A stretch of DNA of 64,000 bases, from positions 1-64,000 of the forward strand of contig NZ_JABCRE010000004.1 of NCBI RefSeq assembly GCF_012972675.1, given 5' to 3'. This stretch comes from Pontixanthobacter rizhaonensis. GTDB taxonomy: Bacteria; Pseudomonadota; Alphaproteobacteria; Sphingomonadales; Sphingomonadaceae. The notes under the pieces are model-generated. The model was not told the origin of the DNA and ran no database searches. It worked only from the letters and a program-made list of their open reading frames with translations. Shown here piece after piece: positions 17,011 through 25,391 of the stretch. Every line of letters starts with the position of its first letter. Position 1 is the first letter of the stretch. A program made the translations under genes and the position numbers.

Positions 17011-18237
17011 ATGAAGATTGTTATCGCAGGTGCCGGAATTGGCGGATTGACTGCTGCACTGGCCTTTAGCCAGTTGGGGCACGCGGTGACCTTGCTTGAA
17101 AGCGCAGCAGAGATTGATGATGTCGGCGCGGGTATTCAGATCAGTCCCAATGCTTTGAAAGTGCTTGATGCGCTGGGCGTCGGCGAGGGCGTCAGGCGTG
17201 CCGCATTCCGGCCGCACGCTTTGGAAATGCGTATGGGACGTTCTGGCCGCGAGGTCTTCACTGTGTCCATCACTGATGCGGCAACAACTGATTGGGGTGC
17301 GGCATATTTGCATCTGCATCGGCCGGATTTGATTGCGGCCTTGCTGGAAAAGGCGCGGTCTGCCGCTGCAATCAGGATTGTTTTAGGCCAACGGGTGACT
17401 GGCTTTTCACAATCGCCCGAGTCTATCGCTGTTCGCTGCGCGGATGGCACAGTGATTGATGCAGATTTATTGGTTGGTGCGGACGGTATCCGGTCGGCCG
17501 TGCGCGAACAGATGTTGGGCAAACAGCAACCAAACTTTACCGGCAATGCAGCCTGGCGGCTTGTCGTACCCACCGAAAGCTTGGGTGATTATGCTCCGCC
17601 ACCGACAGCCTGCGTGTGGGTAGGCGCTGGCCGTCATGCGGTGACATATCGCCTTCGCGGCGGGGCCCTATCTAACTTTGTGGGTGTAGTTGAACAATCC
17701 GATTGGACCCATGAGAGTTGGACGGATCGAGGCACGAAAGCGCAAGCGCTTGCCGATTTCGCTGGATGGCATCCCACAATTGAGACGATGATCACCAAGG
17801 CTCGGGAGCATTATCGCTGGGCATTGTTCGATAGAGAGCCGCTGCCGTACTGGAGTGAGGGACGGGCGGTCTTGCTGGGCGATGCGTGCCATCCGACCTT
17901 GCCATTTCTGGCGCAGGGGGCGGCGATGGCGATCGAGGATGGCTTTATATTGGCGCAGGAAGTTTCCGCCCGTGATGAAGCCGGGCTACCTGACGCGTTG
18001 AGTGCCTATTTCGATCGCCGCATTGCGCGGGTCAGCGCTGTCCAACGCGGGTCGCGGGCCAATATGGGCCGGTTTCACAGGAAGAACCGTTTGTCGCAAT
18101 TGGCCACATATGGTCCAATGCACATTGCCGGACGGCTGATGCCCGGCGCCATTTTACACCAGATGAATTGGCTCTATCGGTACGATGCGACTGGCGCGAC
18201 TGGCGCGACCGGCACCCCTGATGCTACTGGGCGATAA
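17011..18237 (+). CDS. FAD-dependent aromatic-ring monooxygenase (salicylate-hydroxylase type)
   Basis: The 408-residue protein starts at MKIVIAGAGIGGLTAALAF, a Rossmann FAD motif at the very N-terminus; any longer frame would cross the attachment site. It has DLLVGADGIRSAVRE and GDACHPTLPFLAQGAAMAIE, the second FAD motif with the usual GD. This is group A flavoprotein hydroxylase architecture; the substrate is unknown (salicylate-like, or kynurenine/urate relatives). The last residues include ATGATGATG from three tandem 9-base units at 18187-18213. The 3' end overlaps the convergent ABC ATPase gene by 14 bases. It is the first ordinary gene right of the island. Confidence 0.88.
   Translation: MKIVIAGAGIGGLTAALAFSQLGHAVTLLESAAEIDDVGAGIQISPNALKVLDALGVGEGVRRAAFRPHALEMRMGRSGREVFTVSITDAATTDWGAAYLHLHRPDLIAALLEKARSAAAIRIVLGQRVTGFSQSPESIAVRCADGTVIDADLLVGADGIRSAVREQMLGKQQPNFTGNAAWRLVVPTESLGDYAPPPTACVWVGAGRHAVTYRLRGGALSNFVGVVEQSDWTHESWTDRGTKAQALADFAGWHPTIETMITKAREHYRWALFDREPLPYWSEGRAVLLGDACHPTLPFLAQGAAMAIEDGFILAQEVSARDEAGLPDALSAYFDRRIARVSAVQRGSRANMGRFHRKNRLSQLATYGPMHIAGRLMPGAILHQMNWLYRYDATGATGATGTPDATGR
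18187..18213 (+). repeat. Three 9-base tandem repeats in the monooxygenase 3' end
   Basis: GCGACTGGC, GCGACTGGC and GCGACCGGC stand head to tail and encode ATG-ATG-ATG in the disordered C-terminal tail. The in-frame unit length means copy-number change would alter only tail length. Confidence 0.8.
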
Positions 18238-19255
18238 TCTGGCAGAACGCAGGGTTTAAAGATGTACGAACCATTTGGCCGGCCGGGATAGCGGGTTCGA
18301 CGGGCGCGCGGACATTCCAGCGCAGCGATGTCGGTGCTTCAATCGTCAGCGCTTGATTGGCCCCGAGAGTATGGGTTTCCTTGACAGTATTTTCTGCTGA
18401 TGGATCTGCGGTGATGACAACGCCTTCTGGCCGCACAAGCAATTGCGCCGGTCCATCGGCCAGTTCCGCCGCATCGATCTGACCAAAAGGAGTGACGAAG
18501 GTGCCATCTTTCACAAAACCATCATATGCGTTCACATCGCCAAGCAAACCGGCGGCTGCGGCAGAAACAGGCCGAAGATAGAGTTCTGCTGGCGTCCCGC
18601 TTTGGACGATCCTGCCATCAATCATCAAGGCTAAAGTATCGGCCATATACATGGCCTCCTCCGCATCGTGGGTCACCATCAAGGCGGCTGCGCCCTGGGC
18701 GGCAATGGCCTGTAGAGCGATGTCGCGCAACTTCGCCCTAAGGCTTTTATCAAGGCCAGAGAACGCTTCGTCCAGCAGTACGGTTGACGGGGCCGGGGCA
18801 AGCGCGCGGGCCAAGGCAACGCGCTGTTGTTCCCCGCCCGACAGCATATGAGGGTAATCGTTTGCCCGGCTATCCAACTGGACCTGCGCCAGCATTTCTA
18901 TGGCCCGATCTTTGCGTGATGCTGCCGAACCCGTCCGAAGGCCGAACATGACATTCTCGATAATGCTGAGATGCGGGAAGAGCGAAAAGTCCTGGAATAC
19001 CATCCCGATATTGCGGTGCTCCGGCCGGACAAGCGCCCGACCGTTAGTCAATGCCTCGCCCGACACAGATATGGTCCCGGCGTCGCAATCTTCCAATCCT
19101 GCAATGGCCCGCAACAGGGTCGATTTGCCCGCTCCGGAAGGGCCAAGGATCGCAGTGACGCGCCCGGGCTGGAGTTCGAGATTGACGGCGTCCAGAACCC
19201 GCCGTGTGCCGCGTGTTTTGGTCAATCCTGATATCTGCATAACGGCGTGTGTCAT
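18224..19255 (-). CDS. ABC transporter ATPase for ferric iron or similar (FbpC type)
   Basis: The 343-residue ATPase has Walker A GPSGAGKST, the Q-loop GMVFQDFSLFPHL, signature LSGGEQQRVALARAL and Walker B TVLLDEAFSGLD, followed by a C-terminal TOBE-like regulatory domain (AQLLVRPEGVVI). It powers import through the permease encoded just upstream, whose gene overlaps by four bases (19252-19255). The subfamily (iron(III)/thiamine/putrescine importers) fits the binding protein and receptor of the same operon. Confidence 0.9.
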   Translation of the reverse strand: MTHAVMQISGLTKTRGTRRVLDAVNLELQPGRVTAILGPSGAGKSTLLRAIAGLEDCDAGTISVSGEALTNGRALVRPEHRNIGMVFQDFSLFPHLSIIENVMFGLRTGSAASRKDRAIEMLAQVQLDSRANDYPHMLSGGEQQRVALARALAPAPSTVLLDEAFSGLDKSLRAKLRDIALQAIAAQGAAALMVTHDAEEAMYMADTLALMIDGRIVQSGTPAELYLRPVSAAAAGLLGDVNAYDGFVKDGTFVTPFGQIDAAELADGPAQLLVRPEGVVITADPSAENTVKETHTLGANQALTIEAPTSLRWNVRAPVEPAIPAGQMVRTSLNPAFCQIIAQ

Positions 19256-20862
19256 GCTGTATTCCTTACTGAAAGCCAGCTGATTAGCATCATCACCGGC
19301 ACGCCCAACCCGACCAATATAAGAGAGGGCAGGGCGGCCTGCGCCAAACGTTCGTCAGACGCGAAATGATGCGCACTTATTGCCAGCGTGTCAAAATCGA
19401 GTGGCCGCAAAATCATGGTTGCGGGCAATTCCTTCATCACCTCGATAAAGACCAGCGCGGCGGCTGTCATCAGCCCGCTTGAGGCCAGCGGCAAGTGTAT
19501 CTTGCGGAGAATTTCAAATCGGCTGGCGCCAAGCGATTGGGCGGCTTGGTCCATGGTCGGGGTGATCCGCACCAATGCACTATCGCACGGGCCGATGGCT
19601 GCCGCAGCAAACCGGGCCTGATAGGCAAATAGCAGCGCGAATATGCCGCCGCCCGCGATTGCAACGCCGGTCAAACCGCCGACTGAACTGAGTGCGCTTT
19701 GCAAGCCGCCCAATATGGCAATCACGCCTAGCGCGGCAACGGCGCCGGGCACGGCATAACCGGCATGAGCAATGCGAACGGAGAGTTTTGCCAATGCCCC
19801 GCCACTGCGCGATGCATATGCCGCGCCAAGGCCGAACAGCGTGGCCAGCAATGCAGAGCTTGCAGCAAGCAGCACGGTTCCTTGCAATGCACCCCAAACC
19901 GGCGCGAGGCGCGGTGCCTCTAACGCCAGCACAGCCAGATGTGCGGCAGGCACGAACAGGCCGATCGTTGTGGGCAGCAGGCATATCGCCAAAGCCAACA
20001 AGCCTGCCGGCCTGCTGAGAGCGACCCGCGGATACGGTTTGTGACGGCCGCCAGCTTGGGCGACACTGCGTTTGCGGCGCATCCAGCGTTCAAAACCGAA
20101 AAACACCAGTGTCAGGATCACAAGCATCAACGCCATCCGCGCGGCTGCTTCGGGGTCACCGAATGAAATCCACGCGCGGATAATGCCGACCGTAAATGTG
20201 GGAGAGCCCAAGAAATCGACCGTGCCGTAATCGGCCAGCGTTTCCATCGCGACCAAAGCGACACCAGCCATAATGGCTGGCCGGGCAATTGGCAGAGCGA
20301 CTGTCCAGAACGCCTGAAGCGGGCTGGCGCCCAGAATACGGGCCGCTTCGAAACTCTGGCTTCCTTCGCTGGCGAAGGCTTGCCGCGCGAGCAAGAAAAC
20401 ATAGGGGTAGAAGCAAATGGAAAAGACAAAGGCAGCCCCAGCCACGCCGCTTACGACCGGTATGTAATCACTCAAAACGCCGCCGCTCGTGGTCATTGAG
20501 AGCCAGGCATAGGCGGCGACGTAGCTCGGCATCGCCAGTGGCAGCGGCAACAATACCATCGCCGCTGTTCGGCCCGCAAATTCATAGCGGGCGATCAACC
20601 ACGCGGTTGGAATGGCCAATAGGGTGGTTCCCATCATGGCGGACCCGACGAGAATGAGAGAATTGACGGAATAGGTGAACAAGACCGTGTCGATCAAATG
20701 ATCGAAATGCCCACCTCCGTCAGACACAGCCATAGGTATCAGGGCCATGATCGGCAGCGTGCAGATCATGGCCCCAATGATACCGGCTATTTTCGGGTCA
20801 AAGCTCCAGCGCGGTGCGCCTGATTGTCCCGAATTTCGTGTGAGAGTGTTGCTCAGGGCCAT
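19252..20862 (-). CDS. ABC transporter permease, fused FbpB type
   Basis: The 536-residue integral membrane protein has about twelve hydrophobic helices in two homologous halves, each with an EAA-type loop for the ATPase (ARILGASPLQAFWTVALPIARPAI and, near the C-terminus, AQSLGASRFEILRKIHLPLA). This double-permease form is typical of ferric-iron importers. It overlaps the binding-protein gene upstream by ten bases and the ATPase gene downstream by four, so the three are translationally coupled. Confidence 0.92.
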   Translation of the reverse strand: MALSNTLTRNSGQSGAPRWSFDPKIAGIIGAMICTLPIMALIPMAVSDGGGHFDHLIDTVLFTYSVNSLILVGSAMMGTTLLAIPTAWLIARYEFAGRTAAMVLLPLPLAMPSYVAAYAWLSMTTSGGVLSDYIPVVSGVAGAAFVFSICFYPYVFLLARQAFASEGSQSFEAARILGASPLQAFWTVALPIARPAIMAGVALVAMETLADYGTVDFLGSPTFTVGIIRAWISFGDPEAAARMALMLVILTLVFFGFERWMRRKRSVAQAGGRHKPYPRVALSRPAGLLALAICLLPTTIGLFVPAAHLAVLALEAPRLAPVWGALQGTVLLAASSALLATLFGLGAAYASRSGGALAKLSVRIAHAGYAVPGAVAALGVIAILGGLQSALSSVGGLTGVAIAGGGIFALLFAYQARFAAAAIGPCDSALVRITPTMDQAAQSLGASRFEILRKIHLPLASSGLMTAAALVFIEVMKELPATMILRPLDFDTLAISAHHFASDERLAQAALPSLILVGLGVPVMMLISWLSVRNTA

Positions 20863-21878
20863 CCTGCTTTATCGAAAATCTGCTGCGCTTTGGCCTGATT
20901 TTCACCAAGCTTGCCCAGCGCAATAGGGTCGATTGTCCGATTGTCCAAGCTCGGAAGCGCAGGATTGTCGTAAGCCACACCGGTCACTGGATATTCGCCG
21001 GTCAGTTCGGCAAAGAACCGTTGGGCTTTTTCCTGCATTGCAAATTCAATAAATTGCAGCGCAAGTTCCGGATGCGGCGCGTTTTTGGCAACGCCGATAC
21101 CCGATACGTTCAAGTGCACTCCGGGTGCTTCTTCGGGCCAGAATATTTCAAGACCTTTCAGAGTTTCGGGCTCTTCCCGCATCAGTCGCGCGAAGTAATA
21201 GTGATTGACCAAGGCGACGTCACATTCGCCAGCGATCACCGCTTTGATCTGGTCAGTATCGCCGCCCAAGGGTGCGCGGGCGAAGTTGGATGCAACACCA
21301 GTGGCCCATGCTTCGGCTTTGTCTTCACCCCAACGATCTATCAAAGCGCCGAGCAGAGAGATGTTGTAAATGTTGCCTGAAGACCGCACGCACACACGGC
21401 CTTTGAACTTGGGGTCAGCCAAAGATTCGTACCCGGTCAGCTCGCCATCAGAAACGCGATCTGTCGCTTGGACGATAACACGCGCTCTGCTGGCCAAGCC
21501 ATACCACAGGCCATCAGGGTGGCGCAGACCGGATGGGACCGCTTCTTCCAGCGCTGGCGACGTAACCGGCGCAAACAACCCTTCCTGTTCAGCTCTCCAT
21601 AGACGGCCTGCATCAACCGTAATGATTACATCTGCAGGACTGTTCTCGCCGTCGGTTTTTACCCGTTCTACCAGTAAGTCCCCATCTGCTTCGATGGTTC
21701 GTACATCAACGCCTGTTTCTTTCTCAAAAGCTTCATAAAGCGCGTAATCGGAATCGTAATGGCGGGAAGAAAAGACGACGAGCGTATCGCCGTCACCGCC
21801 CGTATCACTGCCCATTTCACCGCACGCCGCCAAAGAGACGACAAGCGGAGCCAGTCCTAATAATTTCAAAAGCCGCAT
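20853..21878 (-). CDS. Iron(III) ABC transporter substrate-binding lipoprotein (FbpA type)
   Basis: The 341-residue protein starts at MRLLKLLGLAPLVVSLAACG, a lipoprotein signal with lipobox LAAC; a longer frame upstream was rejected because it would bury the signal. The periplasmic binding fold shows the FbpA pattern (LVVFSSRHYDSDYALYEAFE; VIITVDAGRLWRAEQEGLF) and the neighbouring tyrosines in VNHYYFARL, where FbpA binds iron. It should deliver ferric iron to the coupled permease and ATPase. It starts 19 bases after the DUF6607 gene. Confidence 0.9.
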   Translation of the reverse strand: MRLLKLLGLAPLVVSLAACGEMGSDTGGDGDTLVVFSSRHYDSDYALYEAFEKETGVDVRTIEADGDLLVERVKTDGENSPADVIITVDAGRLWRAEQEGLFAPVTSPALEEAVPSGLRHPDGLWYGLASRARVIVQATDRVSDGELTGYESLADPKFKGRVCVRSSGNIYNISLLGALIDRWGEDKAEAWATGVASNFARAPLGGDTDQIKAVIAGECDVALVNHYYFARLMREEPETLKGLEIFWPEEAPGVHLNVSGIGVAKNAPHPELALQFIEFAMQEKAQRFFAELTGEYPVTGVAYDNPALPSLDNRTIDPIALGKLGENQAKAQQIFDKAGWP

Positions 21879-21897
21879 ATTCTGTTTTCCGTATTGC

Positions 21898-22929
21898 TTA
21901 GTAATCGGTTTTCTCTGCTTTAGCTCGTAAACGAGCTGCAAGCGGTGGCAAGTCTGTCGTGGTTTCGCGTGCCATAACAGCCTTCGCTTTTTCCAAGGCC
22001 GCGTCAGCTGGTGTTTCCCCTTTGGCGACTGCGTCAGCCAGATTCATCAGCGGCATATAAAGCCGGTCGGGTTCACCTTTTTGGACCAGGCCGAAGGGGT
22101 TTCCGGACGCCTCCATCCCGCTCCAAAGGGCGCGGATACCAGCCCAGTACGATGATGTTTTGGCCCAATATTCGTCACCCACTTCGGTTGGAAAATCCTC
22201 GCTGTGTACATAGGTGTTGACGCCAACCTCGCGCACCAGAATGCGCGGCTCGCCATCCAGAGCAAGTTTGCCGTTGTCTTGTTCATGCACCCAGCCAGCT
22301 GGAGTAATCGCATGACGGTTCATGGCGATAACCGCGTGATAATCATCGCGCTTGGTCATGTCCCTGCGGGGGAGTGGGCGCCATTCTGCTGGCGGCACCC
22401 ATTCAGATACGCCATTATCATGGCTCCATTTGCCAACCGCGCCGTAGCGGGGGGAATCGTCCACCTGGTACACGGTTTGAGACCAGGCTCCGTCACTGTC
22501 GGTGGTGTCGACATCCTTCATTTGCCAAGCATTGCCGCCGATAAAATTAAGCACTTCTGCGGGTTCATACCGCCAGTCTTGCCGCCAATGCTTTATTGGA
22601 AATTTCTGCTCACCGCCAACGACAAGGATATGTTGGAGGCTGATGAAGTCACCTGTATCTTCAATCACGCGGACAATCTCAAAACCGCCGGAAAGATAGG
22701 GATCTTTGGGCGTATATCCTTCGGTTAAAGCGACAGTTTCAGTGAATTTGAACTGCACCTGATAGTCGCCAGCCATTGCCAGAATGGCTTGGCGGTCTTC
22801 GGCAAACTTCTTTTGCTCATCCGCAGGCATGGCCGCCGCGGCGTTTGCGGAAGGTTGCGCGATGGCCGGCGAGGAGGAGATCGCACTCGCGAGCAATGCC
22901 GCGGCCAGCGCATTTTTCAAAAATGTCAT
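21898..22929 (-). CDS. Secreted DUF6607-type protein of the iron-uptake operon
   Basis: The 343-residue protein has a signal peptide (AAALLASAISSSPAIAQ) and no anchor. Its aromatic-rich pattern (KHWRQDWRYEPAEVLNFIGG, WVPPAEWRPLPRRDM) matches the DUF6607 family as I remember it, a family of unknown function often found beside haem or iron TonB receptors. Here it lies 18 bases after the receptor gene and 19 before the iron-binding protein, behind AAGGGAT. A periplasmic role in handling the imported iron compound is inference from position. Confidence 0.78.
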   Translation of the reverse strand: MTFLKNALAAALLASAISSSPAIAQPSANAAAAMPADEQKKFAEDRQAILAMAGDYQVQFKFTETVALTEGYTPKDPYLSGGFEIVRVIEDTGDFISLQHILVVGGEQKFPIKHWRQDWRYEPAEVLNFIGGNAWQMKDVDTTDSDGAWSQTVYQVDDSPRYGAVGKWSHDNGVSEWVPPAEWRPLPRRDMTKRDDYHAVIAMNRHAITPAGWVHEQDNGKLALDGEPRILVREVGVNTYVHSEDFPTEVGDEYWAKTSSYWAGIRALWSGMEASGNPFGLVQKGEPDRLYMPLMNLADAVAKGETPADAALEKAKAVMARETTTDLPPLAARLRAKAEKTDY

Positions 22930-22947
22930 GACTTTATCCCTTGGTTA

Positions 22948-25203
22948 TTAGAATTGGAAACTGAGCGAAACGCTGGCGTTGCGGCCCGGCTGGGTGAACG
23001 CACCTGTAATGGTGGATGTGGCCGCCAATCCCCGGACATCGCTCCAGTAAGAATATTTCTTGTCAGCGATGTTGAAGATACCGGCCCGCAGGGTCAGCTG
23101 CTGCGCCACACGGACAAAGGCTGTGGCGTCGAAAATGAAGAATTCGTCTGGACGGAAACAGTCGCTTGTATTGCAAACGCCAACGGTTTCGCTGGCAGGC
23201 TTTTGCGCATTGTAAGTTGTGATAAATTCCGCACCGAAGCGGTCGCCGGGATCACGATACCCTATCCCCAAAACTGCATTCAGCGGGTCAATTGTCGATA
23301 GAGACGCATCGGCAGATCCGGGCGAGATGACATCGCCATCTGCAAGAGCCATTGCAAAGCGGGCGCGGAAGCCATTGTCCGCCTGATAAGAAGCCTTCGC
23401 CTCAATCCCGTTTACAGTCACGCTGTCCAGATTGATAAACTGGAACACAGAAGGATCTGCGGGTGTGCCGGTGCCGCTGATCACCTCTTGGCTAATGAAA
23501 TTGTCATAGTCCGCGACAAAGCCGGTCAGCGTTAGGGTGATGTCATCTGAAGCATAACGAATGCCAAGCTCGAAGGATTCGCTTGTTTCCGGCGCCAGAT
23601 CAGGATTGGGTGCGGAGGTGTAGCCGAAGGCGAGGTTCTCGAAGAAGTTGTTTACTTGTGTCGGTGTCGGGGCTCTGAAACCTTGTGCATAATTCCCGAA
23701 GATACGCACCTCACCGCCGAGCTTGAGTACGGCACCAACCTTGGGCGAAAGGCGCGATCCGTCTTGGCCGGTGGCTGTGAATGTTGGCAGCAATGGATCA
23801 TCGGTCGGGTTCAGATCATAGAAATCAAACCGCAGCGCGGGGTAGAGCGTAAATGTCCCATCCCCCACTTCAATAGCATCACCGACAAAAAACCCGCCAA
23901 GTGTGAAATCGGTGACAGGGAACGCACGGGCGGGGAAGGTTTCGCCAAAGGGCGGTTCAACACCGTCGCGCAGACCTTCTTGTTTGGTCCAGCTGACATC
24001 ACCGCCAAAGGTGAGCGTGTGCTGGATGCTGCCTGTATTGAAGCTGGATCGGAAATCTGCTGCCGCGCCATATACGCGGTTGTCAAACGTGTTCAGACGT
24101 TCACGATCCGGGCGGGGTCGGGCGCCTGTTGGGGAACGGTCTTCGTCGGCAAACTGGGTATCATTGCCATCCTGATAATATGCCGCGACATGAGCGTAAT
24201 CGATCAGGCCGTCGCCTTCTGTGTCTGCTTGCCATGTCCAATCGGCTGAAGCTCTGGTGCGTTCCGTTGTGTCCGTCGCGGTAAGGCTATCGACAATCCA
24301 GCTAGGCGTGGGGCCGAACAGGAAGACGGGGCCGCGGCCTGAGAGAATGTCCGAAAACACCTCTCGCTCCAGATATTCGCCGGTTAGCCGAACGCGGTGA
24401 TTGCCATTATTCCACACCAGCTTGCCAAGGAAAGCGTTGGACTCGCCATCTTGCGGATTGGGGGTTGTACGGGTGGGGCCTTCGGCATCAATTGATCCTG
24501 TATTGTCCAGTTCACTGAAATCGCGCCGCGAATATGCCAGCATTGCAGAGAAATTACCTGCCGCACCGGCGATAGCGATCGTTTCAGCAAACTCATCATC
24601 GGCGGAGCTGTATTGTGCGCGCGCCAGGCCGCCGTAATTTTCACCCGGCTGGATTAAATCGTCAGGGTCCGAAGTGGTGAAACTGATTGCCCCTGCCAGC
24701 CCGTCACTGCCGTAAAAGGCGGAAGCAGGTCCGCGCAGAATCTCGACCGATTTGATCAGGCTGACATCCGCCGCATTGCCGCGGCCGACATCTTGTGCCC
24801 CGAAGCTGAAACCTTGCGGAGCTCTGATACCATCGACTTGGATGAGGACCCGGTTTCCGCCAATCCCGCGAATGTTAAAGTCTTCATTTCCTGCCCGGCC
24901 AGTGGTGCCAAGTGCTGCGCCAAAGCGGGCGGGCGCGCGGCGAACGGTGACGCCGGGCTCAAAACGCACCAGATCGCGAATATCCGTGACCAGCCCATCA
25001 GCAATCGCTTCTGCATCAATCACAGTTACTGTCGCAGGAGCGTCTTCTATTTCAAGGGGAGCGCGGGTTGCGGTCACAGTAATGGAGGCCTCTCCCTCCT
25101 TGGCGGCTTGGGCGGTGTCATCGGCCGATGCGGCGCCAGACCAACAGATGGCAGCTAGGCTGGCAGCTGCGATCGCCAGATGAGAGATTTCTACTTTTTG
25201 CAC
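22948..25203 (-). CDS. TonB-dependent outer-membrane receptor, haem/haemoglobin type
   Basis: The 751-residue receptor starts at GTG, well placed behind GAAGAAGGGG. A signal peptide (SLAAICWSGAASA) leads to a TonB-box-like ITVTATR, a plug domain (RGIGGNRVLIQVDGIRAP, VEILRGPASAFYGSDGLAGA) and a 22-strand barrel ending in an aromatic residue (SVSLSFQF). The GFRAP and NPDL boxes characteristic of haem receptors are present, but the His usually found between them is missing. It is the first gene of a five-gene minus-strand operon with DUF6607 and an FbpABC-type importer, under a Fur-box-like site. The ligand (haem, haem protein or ferric complex) is not settled. Confidence 0.9.
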   Translation of the reverse strand: MQKVEISHLAIAAASLAAICWSGAASADDTAQAAKEGEASITVTATRAPLEIEDAPATVTVIDAEAIADGLVTDIRDLVRFEPGVTVRRAPARFGAALGTTGRAGNEDFNIRGIGGNRVLIQVDGIRAPQGFSFGAQDVGRGNAADVSLIKSVEILRGPASAFYGSDGLAGAISFTTSDPDDLIQPGENYGGLARAQYSSADDEFAETIAIAGAAGNFSAMLAYSRRDFSELDNTGSIDAEGPTRTTPNPQDGESNAFLGKLVWNNGNHRVRLTGEYLEREVFSDILSGRGPVFLFGPTPSWIVDSLTATDTTERTRASADWTWQADTEGDGLIDYAHVAAYYQDGNDTQFADEDRSPTGARPRPDRERLNTFDNRVYGAAADFRSSFNTGSIQHTLTFGGDVSWTKQEGLRDGVEPPFGETFPARAFPVTDFTLGGFFVGDAIEVGDGTFTLYPALRFDFYDLNPTDDPLLPTFTATGQDGSRLSPKVGAVLKLGGEVRIFGNYAQGFRAPTPTQVNNFFENLAFGYTSAPNPDLAPETSESFELGIRYASDDITLTLTGFVADYDNFISQEVISGTGTPADPSVFQFINLDSVTVNGIEAKASYQADNGFRARFAMALADGDVISPGSADASLSTIDPLNAVLGIGYRDPGDRFGAEFITTYNAQKPASETVGVCNTSDCFRPDEFFIFDATAFVRVAQQLTLRAGIFNIADKKYSYWSDVRGLAATSTITGAFTQPGRNASVSLSFQF

Positions 25204-25230
25204 GGAAGTACCCCTTCTTCGACTCGATAC

Positions 25231-25251
25231 TAATGCGAGTCATTTGCATTA
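25231..25251. promoter_or_regulatory. Fur-box-like operator of the iron-uptake operon
   Basis: TAATGC-N9-GCATTA is a 21-base dyad whose core (AATGCGAGTCATTTGCATT) resembles the 19-base Fur box. It begins 28 bases before the receptor start and abuts the predicted -10, so a bound repressor would block transcription when iron is plentiful. Confidence 0.7.
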
Positions 25252-25281
25252 GCATTAGTGAAGTAGGGCGAGCTTTGTCAA
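25252..25281 (-). promoter_or_regulatory. Predicted promoter of the TonB receptor operon
   Basis: Read on the minus strand, TTGACA (25281-25276) and TAATGC (25257-25252) are separated by 18 bases, a plausible sigma-70 promoter pointing into the receptor gene and directly followed by the Fur-box-like dyad. Confidence 0.55.
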
Positions 25282-25391
25282 AGGGGATGTGAAGAAATGC
25301 CCAAGCCAGCGTGATGCGCGCTGCCATCTGAGTGCTTGACTCCTCTCCGGTTGATCGGCTTCCTGTCGTATCAGGGCATTGGGGGGTGTTT

